From an uncultured Collinsella sp. (GTDB lineage: Bacteria; Actinomycetota; Coriobacteriia; Coriobacteriales; Coriobacteriaceae): a DNA stretch of 64,000 bases. The position numbers were made by a program, and so were the translations under genes. Where the stretch lies: NCBI GenBank assembly GCA_900541875.1, contig UQLF01000011.1, positions 22,578 to 86,577 of the forward strand. Direction: 5' to 3'. The notes under the pieces are model-generated. The model was given only the letters and a program-made list of their open reading frames with translations, was not told the DNA's origin and searched no databases. Below are positions 51,174 to 59,371 of the stretch, in pieces (position 1 is the first letter of the stretch; the number at the start of each line of letters is the position of its first letter).

Positions 51174-51202
51174 ACGGAGATTATTTTGTCCCAGGGCGGA
51201 AC

Positions 51203-52810
51203 TTAGTGGCGGAAGTGGCGAGCGCCGGTGAAGACCATCGCGATGCCATGCTCATTGCAGGCCTGGATGCTCTCATCGTCGCGCTTGGAGCCGCCGGGCT
51301 GGATGATGCAAGTCACGCCGTGTGCAGCAAGCACGTCGACGTTGTCGCGGAACGGGAAGAACGCGTCGCTTGCGCAGGCGAAGCCGCCCTTCTCCACGCC
51401 CTCGCGCTCGCAGAAGTCCTCGGCGCGCTCGCAGGCAAGCAGTGCGGAGTCAACGCGGTTGGGCTGACCCGGGCCCATGCCAATGCCGGCCTTGCCCTTG
51501 GAAATCAGGATGGCGTTGGACTTAACGCCCTTGCAGACCTTCCAGGCAAACTCGAGCTCGGCCATCTCGGCGTCGGTGGGCTTGCGGTCGGTGGGGAACG
51601 TAAAGGTCGCGGGATCCTCGGTCACGTGGTCGACTTCCTGCACCAGCATGCCGCCGTCGATGGAGCGCAGCTCCACCTGGGCGCCGTGGTCCACGCCGCC
51701 GGTGGCCAGCACGCGCAGGTTGGGGCGCTTGGCCATGCGCTCGAGCGCCTCGTCGGTGTAGCTCGGGGCGATGATAACCTCGACGAACTGCTTGTTCTGA
51801 TCGGCAAAGTGCTCGACCAGCTCATAGGGAACCTCGCGGTTGCAGGCGATGATGCCGCCAAAGGCGCTCTTGGGATCGCAGGCGAAGGCGCGGTCGTAGG
51901 CAGCCGTGATGTCCTCGGCAACGGCAGAACCGCAGGGGTTCTGGTGCTTGAGGATTACGCAGGCCGGCTCGTCGAACTCGCGGACCAGGTTCCAGGCGGC
52001 GTCGGCATCCAGATAGTTGTTGTAGCTGAGCGGCTTGCCCTGGATCTGCTCGGAGCCCACGAGCGGGAACTGCGAGCTCGCGGTGTTCTCGCAGCCCTCG
52101 GCAAAGCGATAGACCGTGGCCTTCTGCTGAGGGTTCTCGCCATAGCGCAGGTCGTCGACCTTCTCCAGCGAGATCTCGAGCTTGGCAGAGGTGTCCGCCA
52201 CGTCGCTTGCCTGGGCGGCAAGCCAACGGGAGATAGCCGTGTCGTAGGCGGCGGTGGTCTGGTAGACCTTCACCTGCAGGCGACGACGGGTGGAAAGCGT
52301 GGTGCAGCCACCGGTCTCGTGCATCTCGGCTAGGACGGCATCATAGTCGGCCGGGTCGGAAATGACGGTAACGCTCGTGGCGTTCTTGGCGGCAGAACGC
52401 AGCATGGAGGGGCCACCGATGTCGATGTGCTCGATGGCGTCCGCGAAGGTGACCTCGGGGTTGGCGACGGTCTTCTCGAACTCGTACAGGTTGACGACGA
52501 CCAGGTCGATCAGCTTAATGCCGTGCTGAGCGGCCTCCTGCATGTGCTGCTCGGAATCGCGGCGGGCCAGCAGCGCGCCGTGAACCTTGGGGTGCAGGGT
52601 CTTAACGCGGCCGTCCATCATCTCGGGATAGCCCGTGAACTCCTCGATGGGGGTTACGGGAACGCCCGCGTCCTCGATGGCACGAGCCGTGCCGCCCGTA
52701 GAGATGATCTCGACGCCAAAGTCGTCAACCAGCGTCCGTGCGAAATCGACGACGCCCGTCTTATCGGTAACCGAGATCAACGCGCGTGCGATCTTCACAT
52801 CAGATCCCAT
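51203..52810 (-). CDS. purH: Bifunctional AICAR transformylase / IMP cyclohydrolase
   Basis: The 535-residue enzyme makes the last two steps to IMP. The N-terminal cyclohydrolase domain has 'ARALISVTDKTGVVDFAR', 'EIISTGGTARAIEDAG' and 'GRVKTLHPKVHGALLARRD'. The transformylase domain has 'RYGENPQQKATVY' and the catalytic 'SNAILISKGKAGIGMGPGQP'. Normal length (about 515-530). Ribosome site 'acaggagga'. No other pur genes are adjacent. The upstream gap 52811-53087 holds divergent promoters; no clear purine riboswitch fold seen. Confidence 0.95.
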   Translation of the reverse strand: MGSDVKIARALISVTDKTGVVDFARTLVDDFGVEIISTGGTARAIEDAGVPVTPIEEFTGYPEMMDGRVKTLHPKVHGALLARRDSEQHMQEAAQHGIKLIDLVVVNLYEFEKTVANPEVTFADAIEHIDIGGPSMLRSAAKNATSVTVISDPADYDAVLAEMHETGGCTTLSTRRRLQVKVYQTTAAYDTAISRWLAAQASDVADTSAKLEISLEKVDDLRYGENPQQKATVYRFAEGCENTASSQFPLVGSEQIQGKPLSYNNYLDADAAWNLVREFDEPACVILKHQNPCGSAVAEDITAAYDRAFACDPKSAFGGIIACNREVPYELVEHFADQNKQFVEVIIAPSYTDEALERMAKRPNLRVLATGGVDHGAQVELRSIDGGMLVQEVDHVTEDPATFTFPTDRKPTDAEMAELEFAWKVCKGVKSNAILISKGKAGIGMGPGQPNRVDSALLACERAEDFCEREGVEKGGFACASDAFFPFRDNVDVLAAHGVTCIIQPGGSKRDDESIQACNEHGIAMVFTGARHFRH

Positions 52811-53087
52811 GCAGTCCTCCTGTCTGGTACGCCGCCGTGCTCTGTGAGTCGGTGATACGTCGATCTGCAGCGCTCGCGCAGCGGCATTGAAAATACTGAT
52901 TTAATGTAGCGCATCGAGCGCATCGATGCACCCCGCAACGGGCGCATGTGCAGAAAAAGTTTGCGAGCGGAGGGGATGGGCACGGCACTGGGCACGGTGA
53001 GTTCATGGAACACAGGGGCACCATAATTTGATGCCAATGGCGTGGTAGAACTGTGCTCGATATGCATCCGCGAAAGAAAGAGGCACC

Positions 53088-53729
53088 ATGGTCTCGCGGG
53101 TTCTCTACCGACCGTTTGATACCGAAGACTTCGACGCCATCGCGCTGATTCTGCAGCAGCTTTGGCATAACAATTCGGATAACGATGAGTACAACCGCCT
53201 TGAGGCCGCGTGCGACCTCGCCTATTGCCTTTCGTCGTCGACGTTTTCACAGGTTGCGGTGATTGACGGCGAGGCGCGCGGTATTGCACTTGCACGCGCA
53301 GGACAGAACCCCGGCGTCACTATCAACGAGCATTGGATGGATACCGAACGCGCGCTGCTATCGCAGATGCGTGAGCTAGAGCCCGATGCGTGCGCCGAGT
53401 ATCTCTCGTTTGTGCGCGCAACCATCCGAACCAACAACCGCCTGCTCGAGAGCAGCCCATTGCCGCACGACAACGAGGTCACGCTGCTTGCCGTGGATCG
53501 CGATGTCCACGGCCTGGGCGTAGGCTCGGTTCTGCTCGATGCCGCGGTCTCGTACCTGTCCTCGCGCGGGGCGACGAGGGCGCACCTGTACACCGACTCC
53601 GACTGCTCTTGGAAGTTCTACGAGTTGCACGGCTTTAAGCGCACGGCCACGCACCGCGCCAACCGCGAAGAGCGCCGTCACGACATGCCGCGCGAAAGCT
53701 TCCTCTACGAACTCGACCTAACAGCCTAG
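53088..53729 (+). CDS. GNAT-family N-acetyltransferase
   Basis: The 213-residue protein carries the acetyl-CoA loop 'AVDRDVHGLGVGSVLLDAAV' (motif A, Q/R-x-x-G-x-G/A type) and the C-terminal 'YTDSDCSWKFYELHGFKRTA' (motif B). The N-terminal half 'LYRPFDTEDFDAIALILQQL' is usual for the family. Substrate unknown. Ribosome site 'aaagaaagaggc' is fair. Followed after 17 nt by a dispersed repeat. Confidence 0.87.
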   Translation: MVSRVLYRPFDTEDFDAIALILQQLWHNNSDNDEYNRLEAACDLAYCLSSSTFSQVAVIDGEARGIALARAGQNPGVTINEHWMDTERALLSQMRELEPDACAEYLSFVRATIRTNNRLLESSPLPHDNEVTLLAVDRDVHGLGVGSVLLDAAVSYLSSRGATRAHLYTDSDCSWKFYELHGFKRTATHRANREERRHDMPRESFLYELDLTA

Positions 53730-53746
53730 CCTCGGCAGCCACACCT

Positions 53747-53772
53747 GGTCATTTAAGTCTGTCCCCAATGAG
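53747..53772. repeat. Dispersed repeat copy (diverged)
   Basis: 'ggtcatttaagtctgtcccc' then 'aatgag' resembles 414-436 with changes in the middle. Again placed just after a stop codon. Confidence 0.6.
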
Positions 53773-53799
53773 TGGCCTAGGGGGTTTGTAGATAGCCGT

Positions 53800-54025
53800 G
53801 GTCAAAAAACATCAAATATGAGTACTGTTACCTTTTTAGTAGCAGCGATTTGGGGCATTTTTGATGCTTGCAGGCATGACGACCAGCTGCGCGAGCTGAC
53901 GTAGCTCCCCAAATGTTCAATAAAATGGGCTCCTAACGAGAAGTACTCTCATTAGGAGCCCGTTATTATGTGCAAACATATGTGACCAACGCAGCAACAG
54001 TACTCATATTTGGCATTTTTTGTCC
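53800..54025. mobile_element. MITE-like element, copy 2
   Basis: Ends 53800-53829 and 53996-54025 are 30-bp inverted repeats with 26 matches. Both contain 'caaatatgagtactgtt', the same end sequence as copy 1 at 22766-22980. 'ttagtagcagcg' follows the left end in both copies. The interior differs from copy 1 and holds two hairpins: 53848-53914 ('atttgggg' arms) and 53927-53961 ('gggctcctaa' arms). The element lies between the convergent acetyltransferase and DUF2207 genes. Confidence 0.7.
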
Positions 54026-54083
54026 ACTGCCCCTTGCGCGAAAGTCCTCAACGGAAAGTTTAGCCCGTTTCGATGCACAAAAA

Positions 54084-54126
54084 TGGGGTGGATCTTCCCT
54101 GGCAACCGCCCAGAAAGATCCACCCC
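54084..54126. terminator. Terminator of the DUF2207 gene
   Basis: Arms GGGGTGGATCTT/AAGATCCACCCC, near-perfect, 15 nt after the minus-strand stop. On that strand it is followed by 'atttttgtg'. Confidence 0.85.
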
Positions 54127-54140
54127 AAAGCAAGCGCTCG

Positions 54141-56087
54141 CTAGAACGTTCCGCCGCCGCCTCCGCCGACGCCGCCACCGCCGCCACCGGAAAAGCCGCC
54201 GCCGCTACCGCCGCTCGAGCTATCGGAACTCGAAGCCAGCTCGCGGATGGTCTCGTGATACACATCGTTAAACGAATCGAGCGGAGACTCGTTGCCGTAG
54301 TGATGGTAATACCACCAGTAGCAGGGGTAGTTGTCGTAGAAATCGTCGCTGTTGCGCAGGTCCGCAGGCACGGCCTCGGCCAGCTGTCGCAGCACTTCTT
54401 TCGAAACGCCCAGGGCAACGCCCATCACCAGCAGTTTGTTCCACAAGATCAGGTCGCTGGGGATGGCCTCCTTCAGGCGCGTAAAGTCCTCGAGCCAATG
54501 CTTGAGCGCCTTGCAGCGAGCCGCCACCTCGGCGCCCTCCGGCGTGTAACGGCGGAAGGTGCAGCTCAGGACAAAGCCCACAATCGTGACGGGGATCGAG
54601 ATCATAGCGGCACCGACGTTGGCGTCCGCAAAGTCGGTATAGAACAGAGAGCCCAAAATGCCAAAGACAATGATGATGCCAAGAACCAGGCCGGCCACCA
54701 TCGCGATAGTGCCATCCGATGCAATAAGCTCGCGCGCCTCCAGCTTGGCCTTAACTGTGCTCTGATAGTCCTCGAGCTTGTCGCCAACAGATGTGGTGCG
54801 CTCGCTAGCGTACTCCTCCAGCTCGCTAAACGTGCGCGAACGGACTCCGTCCTTATCGGGCTTAACGCCGGCGAAGAAGACCTTGAGCACATCGCGATCG
54901 ATGCCGTCCTTCTTGGCAGCCTTCCAGGCCTCGTCGGTCACTGTGATGCGATACGTCTGCTCCTCTTTTTCGCGACGGAGCAGACCCTTCTTCTTGGTCT
55001 CGGTCGCTTCTTCCAGCTTGATCACGCGGTCGTCGGTCAGCTTCATCAGTGTGGCGATATATGCCTGATCGGGCACGTCGTTCCAGCTCATAAGAGCTGC
55101 AAGCACCGCGGGATGGTCGGCGGAGGGTACATCGCGGAAGTACTCGTCCTGGAAGAGCGGCTTGGGCTTGGGCCTGCGCAGCTTGAGCATCACGATCACA
55201 CCGGTATAGGCAACCGCCACAACAACACACACCACGGCAATCGCGCTGGCAATCGCACGCGCGTGCTCACGGCGGGCGTTAGCTTCGTCGGCCCATTCCT
55301 TCTCTTCGCTCAGGATCGTTGACATGCGCTCTTCGACCGAGGCGGCAAGCTGCGGCACCCAGTCGCTGGGGAAGGCGATGCGTGCCTCAGCGAATTCGCC
55401 CTGATGCACGCAGGGGATGGTATAGGTGACCATGGGTTCGTCCGCATCGAGCGATACGTCGCCCGTCAGCGGGCCGTGGCCCCATGCGCGGAAGTTCTCA
55501 CCCTTGACGGCCGCCGTCCCGGCAGCGGCATTTGCGAAGTACACTTCCATCTCAACATCGTCGGAATCCGCGGACCAGCCGTCGCCCACGAACTTCCAGT
55601 AGAGCTCGGCGGTATCGGCCCAGTTCATAACCGCACCGGTCATGGTGTAGCTCACGTAATAGATCGCGCTGTCGCCGCTCTCGTGGGGGCTGAAAACCTT
55701 GATCTTTACGCCGCCGTCGGACTGCTCAACCGTATAGACGCCAGAGTCGCCCTTGTTCGCGCTATCGACTTTGTTAAACGCGGTGTCCTCTTCCTCGACA
55801 CTCTGCACATCGACGCCCGCCGTGCCGCCCTGCTGGTTGGCTCCCGTATTGATCTCCCAAAACACGCCGTTGATGTCGTCATCGAAATCAAACTGGCGCC
55901 CCTCGACAACGGTCAGCGATCCATCGGCTTCAACCGTGGCACCGATATAGGTTTGGGTCATGGAGTAGCCGTCGGCGTGCGCGGCGGCAGGCAGCAGCAA
56001 CAACGCAAGCGCAACGAGCGCGCAGACGGAAGCGAATCGCGCAAACAGGTGGCGCTGCCGACAGGGCTTGGCAACGGGGGCGTTCAT
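54141..56087 (-). CDS. DUF2207-type membrane protein with Gly-rich end
   Basis: The 648-residue protein has a signal peptide ('ALVALALLLLPAAAHADGYS'), then an extracytoplasmic beta-rich DUF2207 domain ('TVVEGRQFDFDDDINGVFWE', 'YYVSYTMTGAVMNWAD'). A membrane helix lies near residue 280, then a cytoplasmic part ('AALMSWNDVPDQAYIATLMK'), a pair of helices near 480-520, and the typical Ser/Gly tail 'GGGFSGGGGGGVGGGGGGTF'. The family is widespread but of unknown function. Start ATG 56087 with 'aaagga'. Monocistronic. Confidence 0.88.
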   Translation of the reverse strand: MNAPVAKPCRQRHLFARFASVCALVALALLLLPAAAHADGYSMTQTYIGATVEADGSLTVVEGRQFDFDDDINGVFWEINTGANQQGGTAGVDVQSVEEEDTAFNKVDSANKGDSGVYTVEQSDGGVKIKVFSPHESGDSAIYYVSYTMTGAVMNWADTAELYWKFVGDGWSADSDDVEMEVYFANAAAGTAAVKGENFRAWGHGPLTGDVSLDADEPMVTYTIPCVHQGEFAEARIAFPSDWVPQLAASVEERMSTILSEEKEWADEANARREHARAIASAIAVVCVVVAVAYTGVIVMLKLRRPKPKPLFQDEYFRDVPSADHPAVLAALMSWNDVPDQAYIATLMKLTDDRVIKLEEATETKKKGLLRREKEEQTYRITVTDEAWKAAKKDGIDRDVLKVFFAGVKPDKDGVRSRTFSELEEYASERTTSVGDKLEDYQSTVKAKLEARELIASDGTIAMVAGLVLGIIIVFGILGSLFYTDFADANVGAAMISIPVTIVGFVLSCTFRRYTPEGAEVAARCKALKHWLEDFTRLKEAIPSDLILWNKLLVMGVALGVSKEVLRQLAEAVPADLRNSDDFYDNYPCYWWYYHHYGNESPLDSFNDVYHETIRELASSSDSSSGGSGGGFSGGGGGGVGGGGGGTF

Positions 56088-56199
56088 AGGCACATCCTTT
56101 GTCTGTGATACCAGTAGCGTCATTGTCCCACGTTTGCGGGTTCATGTGACGAACATCTAGGTCAGCGGAGCGTCAAAACGGGACAAAGGTCACGCCCGC

Positions 56200-56258
56200 C
56201 GCCGGCACTTAGGGACGTTCCTTATCTGCCGGCAGCCTGGGACACTCCTTGGCATGGC
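56200..56258. repeat. Diverged copy of the dispersed palindrome
   Basis: 'gcacttagggacgttcctta' then 'tctgccggcag' matches the left arm and loop of the copy at 342-391, but the right arm is degraded ('ctgggacactccttgg'). The rest of the gap 56088-56542 shows only promoter-like sequence and the hairpin at 56427-56458. Confidence 0.6.
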
Positions 56259-56426
56259 CTGTACCAGCAACAGATACCACTTCACAGCTCCGTCACAGGT
56301 GTAGCGGCTTTGTGTGGGAGCGGCGTGAGCCGATTAAGCCGGCGGGCGAGGGGCATAAAGCAGTTGAGCGAAAACGGTTTGCCCCTTTGCCGTTCGCTTG
56401 AGGATCATGTCCCCCTTTTCCGCGGA

Positions 56427-56458
56427 GACCCCGGCAGTTGCGAAGAGCTGCCGGGGTT
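56427..56458 (+). terminator. GC-rich hairpin upstream of gluQRS
   Basis: Arms ACCCCGGCAG/CTGCCGGGGT followed by TTCTGTCGTTT, 85 nt before gluQRS. It could end a short upstream transcript or insulate the gluQRS promoter. Confidence 0.6.
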
Positions 56459-56529
56459 TCTGTCGTTTGAGGGGTTGGCTGGCGGGCGCGATCGAGCTGT
56501 CGAGTCGGTGCCTCCCCCACCTCCCGCGC

Positions 56530-56535
56530 TATACT
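56530..56535 (+). promoter_or_regulatory. -10 box implying leaderless gluQRS transcript
   Basis: TATACT ends 7 nt before ATG 56543, so transcription would start at or next to the A of the ATG. No ribosome site precedes the ATG. The -35 region is weak. Confidence 0.5.
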
Positions 56536-56542
56536 CGTCCGC

Positions 56543-57715
56543 ATGGACATCAACGCATGCAACATAGCAACACACTCCGCGGACACACCGGCAACGGCAG
56601 GGCCCACCCCCGTCGTGGGCCGCTTCGCCCCGTCGCCCTCGGGCCGCATGCACCTGGGCAACGTATTCAGCTGCCTGTGCTCGTGGCTTTCGGCCCGCAG
56701 CCAGAGCGGCAGCATCGTGTTGCGCATCGAGGACCTAGACGATCGCTGCAAGCGCCCGGAACTTGCCGCTCAACTGATTGACGACCTGGCCTGGCTAGGG
56801 CTCGAGTGGGACGAAGGCCCCTACTACCAGCACGATCGCCTTGACCTGTACGAGAGCGCCTTGCACCAGCTACAAGACGCCGGCCTCACCTATCCCTGCT
56901 TTTGCACGCGCGCCGAACTCCACGCCGCGAGTGCGCCGCACGCCAGCGACGGCACGCCCATCTACCGCGGCGCCTGCAGAGGCCTTTCTGCCGAAGAAAT
57001 CGCCCGCCGCAGTGCCCTGCGCGCTCCGGCCACGCGCCTGCGCGTGCCCACCGTAGATGACCTCGCAGACGACGTGATCGAATTCGTGGACCGCACGTAC
57101 GGGGCTCAATGCGAGGCGCTCGCCACCGAGTGCGGCGACTTTTTGGTCCGCCGCAGCGACGGCGTTTTTGCCTATCAGCTAGCCGTGGTGGTCGACGACG
57201 CCGCCATGGGCGTCACCGAGGTCGTGCGCGGATGCGACCTGCTGGGGTCCACGCCGCGCCAGATCTATCTGCAGCACCTGTTGGGACTGCCCACGCCGCA
57301 CTACGCGCACATTCCGCTGCTCATGTCGCCGGACGGCCGCCGCCTTTCCAAGCGCGACCGCGATCTGGACCTAGGCGAACTACGCGCCCGCTTTGGCACA
57401 CCCGAGGCACTGCTGGGCTGGCTCGCCGGTCAAACGGGCATCGCGCCGGACACCACGCCGCGCTCTGCCGAGCAGTTGGTCGAGCACTTTAGCTGGAATG
57501 TCATCCGCGCGCACCGCGAGAACATCGTTATGGATGAAAGGACAGGCATGCAACAGACGACAGCCCACCCTGACGAGCACCTCGATAGCGACATTGCCAA
57601 AGTATCAACAACCCATCTTTCGCCAGAGGGGTTCGATGCGTTCTGCGAAATACTTGACTCTCCCACGCCTAAAGCTGCGAAAACGTTGCTCGAGCGCAAG
57701 CCAGCTTGGGAGTAA
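56543..57715 (+). CDS. gluQRS: Glutamyl-Q tRNA(Asp) synthetase with fused DUF1778-antitoxin-like tail
   Basis: The 390-residue product contains a complete GluQRS over residues about 24-333: 'VGRFAPSPSGRMHLGNVF' (HIGH class), 'LRIEDLDDRCKRPE', the zinc site 'CFCTRAEL...YRGACR' and 'DGRRLSKRDRDLDLGEL' (KMSKS class). It attaches Glu to queuosine of tRNA(Asp). The tail 336-390 is different: 'LSPEGFDAFCEILDSPTPKA' and 'LLERKPAWE' match the toxin-neutralising C-terminus of TacA/DUF1778 antitoxins. An internal ATG 57548 with 'gaaagg' upstream could translate the 55-residue tail alone. GluQRS usually ends near residue 300-310. Confidence 0.88.
   Translation: MDINACNIATHSADTPATAGPTPVVGRFAPSPSGRMHLGNVFSCLCSWLSARSQSGSIVLRIEDLDDRCKRPELAAQLIDDLAWLGLEWDEGPYYQHDRLDLYESALHQLQDAGLTYPCFCTRAELHAASAPHASDGTPIYRGACRGLSAEEIARRSALRAPATRLRVPTVDDLADDVIEFVDRTYGAQCEALATECGDFLVRRSDGVFAYQLAVVVDDAAMGVTEVVRGCDLLGSTPRQIYLQHLLGLPTPHYAHIPLLMSPDGRRLSKRDRDLDLGELRARFGTPEALLGWLAGQTGIAPDTTPRSAEQLVEHFSWNVIRAHRENIVMDERTGMQQTTAHPDEHLDSDIAKVSTTHLSPEGFDAFCEILDSPTPKAAKTLLERKPAWE
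57548..57715 (+). CDS. Possible separate translation of the DUF1778-like antitoxin tail (nested)
   Basis: In-frame ATG 57548 has GAAAGG at 57536-57541 and would give 55 residues, beginning 'MQQTTAHPDEHLDSDIAKVS'. The segment is more AT-rich than the synthetase part. It contains only the C-terminal half of a DUF1778 antitoxin; the ribbon-helix-helix DNA-binding part and the partner GNAT toxin are missing. It may be a remnant joined to gluQRS by recombination, or a solitary anti-toxin peptide. Confidence 0.45.
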   Translation: MQQTTAHPDEHLDSDIAKVSTTHLSPEGFDAFCEILDSPTPKAAKTLLERKPAWE

Positions 57716-57767
57716 ATCCCTTAACAAATCGGTTTTGGTTCGTCACGAAGCTCATGCCTCCGCGCCC

Positions 57768-58493
57768 CTACGCAACATCCCAGGGTTGGAGTTCGTCGCC
57801 CAGGCGGACGATGCAGTCGTAGAGCACGGTATGGCGCTCGGCTGGGTTGGCATCACGATGAAAATGCCCGTAGTACCAGCGCTTGTAGTCCAAGCGATCT
57901 TCCAGCTCACCGAAAAATGCCGTGAGCCGATCGACGGCGGGGCAATTCCAGCCGGGTGCCGGATAGAGCGTGGGCGAGAGCATGCGCGTAGCGCAGGTGT
58001 GGGTAATCACGTAGTCGACCTTCCAGCCCACGCTGTCGAGCTTTGTCCGTGCCTCCTCAAAGTTGCGCTCGTCCGGCAATTCCTGCGGCCACCAGCTGGA
58101 ATACGGAATGCGGTATTCCTTGTCCACGCTCGTGGCGCCGCCCATGGTAAAGATCGTTGAGCCGTCGAACTCAAAAACCTCGCCGCGCGTCAGGCGCCGT
58201 ATGGGAGAGGTATCCGACAGGCGTTGCGTCAGCCCACCGTGCCACAGCTCCATGGGACGCTCCGCCCAATGGTCGAAGCGCTCGTGGTTGCCGTCGACAA
58301 ACAGCATGGTATAGGGGCGCGACTCCAGCCAAGCGATGTCGGAGCACTCCTCGGCAGAAAAATCCCACGGAAAGCCAAAGTCGCCCGCGATGATGAGATA
58401 GTCGTCGCTCGTCAGACTATCCCCAAGCTCCCAGTCGCGCAGCTTTTGCATGTCGACGCCGCCGTGAACATCGCCCGTCACATAGACCGTCAT
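57768..58493 (-). CDS. Calcineurin-like metallophosphoesterase
   Basis: The 241-residue enzyme has the dimetal motifs 'VTGDVHGGVDM', 'LIIAGDFGFPWDF', 'LFVDGNHERFDHW', 'VDYVITHTCATRM' and 'YYGHFHRD' in the expected order. The substrate is not predictable; small cytosolic members cleave nucleotides or phosphoproteins. ATG 58493 follows 'agggaagtgg'. Convergent with gluQRS, with no clear terminator between. Confidence 0.88.
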   Translation of the reverse strand: MTVYVTGDVHGGVDMQKLRDWELGDSLTSDDYLIIAGDFGFPWDFSAEECSDIAWLESRPYTMLFVDGNHERFDHWAERPMELWHGGLTQRLSDTSPIRRLTRGEVFEFDGSTIFTMGGATSVDKEYRIPYSSWWPQELPDERNFEEARTKLDSVGWKVDYVITHTCATRMLSPTLYPAPGWNCPAVDRLTAFFGELEDRLDYKRWYYGHFHRDANPAERHTVLYDCIVRLGDELQPWDVA

Positions 58494-58578
58494 CGGATTA
58501 CCACTTCCCTGTAAGTCGCTAGCCCGCATTCTGCACGATCACTAGGTCAACCGTTCCAGCCCTTCCATCCTTTGGGGC

Positions 58579-58818
58579 TTACCCCTCGTTCTTCCATCCA
58601 AACGGGTCAAGCACCCAAAAAACCAGATCGAGCACGCCGCCGGTCATCATGGCGCCGGCAAGGGCCATGCAAACGTGCAGAAAGACGGCACTTCGGAGCA
58701 CGTCGAACGGCCCCCGAACAGCCAGCAGCGCGACCGCTGCGCCGGCAAGGCACAGCACGAGGCACGGCCCCGCGTCCTTGACGCGCTTCTTTGCGAGATG
58801 CTTGGTGTTGTCACTCAT
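58579..58818 (-). CDS. Small two-helix membrane protein
   Basis: The 79-residue protein has two membrane segments ('GPCLVLCLAGAAVALLAV' and 'VCMALAGAMMTGGVLDLVF') and a basic N-terminus. ATG 58818 has 'aaggagt' 8 nt upstream. It has no recognised family. It is on the same strand as the phosphoesterase gene 86 nt downstream and may be cotranscribed. Confidence 0.65.
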   Translation of the reverse strand: MSDNTKHLAKKRVKDAGPCLVLCLAGAAVALLAVRGPFDVLRSAVFLHVCMALAGAMMTGGVLDLVFWVLDPFGWKNEG

Positions 58819-58978
58819 CGATATCGAACTCCTTAGAGGGTCGTTGTTTGGGCACATGCCGCCGCGGCAGAGCAGAGCGGCAGGGCAAGTGTCACATGTC
58901 GTGCGGACATCAATGGAGAAACCGCCTGCTCGACCAACCCTTGACGTCGTTTTGTACCGGCACCCCATCCCCCGCTAT

Positions 58979-59162
58979 CGAGGTCTAATACTTTTCCCGA
59001 GAAGTGAACGGCTGTTTTTGGACCCCTGAAACAGCCGCATTTTTCGGCGGCAAAATCGTGGGATTTCAGCATTGAAACCGCGGGAAACGGCACCTTTAAA
59101 GTGTCGATGCTTCGGGGGTCCGTTTTAGCTCGTTCACTTCTCGGGAAAAGTATTAGACCTCG
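58979..59162. mobile_element. MITE-like element with 32-bp perfect terminal inverted repeats
   Basis: Arms 58979-59010 and 59131-59162 are exact complements over 32 bp ('cgaggtctaatacttttccc' outermost). The 120-bp interior has further pairing ('ggacccc' at 59020 and 'gggggtcc' at 59114, plus GGCTGTTT/AAACAGCC) and no coding potential. No target duplication can be proven from one copy. The rest of the gap 58819-59371 holds promoter DNA for the gene at 59372. Confidence 0.7.
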
Positions 59163-59371
59163 CTGCTAGCTATCCAGAAAGACACCTCCCCCTTCCCCAC
59201 CGCCGCGCAAAAACTCATCCAACATTAATCTTGGCTCACGAATCGCTTAATCTATAACCTGCACTATAGAGTTCGACCAAGGGCGGGGCGGCGCCACGCA
59301 GGCCGCCGAACGCAACGCTCGCGCCCGGGCAAATCGCCCGGCGTCGCGCCCATCGAACGAAAGGACAGGTC

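Noticed and set aside
52811..53087. Purine-type riboswitch or PurR site before purH
   Set aside because: No three-way-junction pattern or recognised operator could be found by eye.
53970..55322. 450-codon plus-strand open frame
   Set aside because: Antisense to the DUF2207 gene, and it begins inside the MITE-like element.
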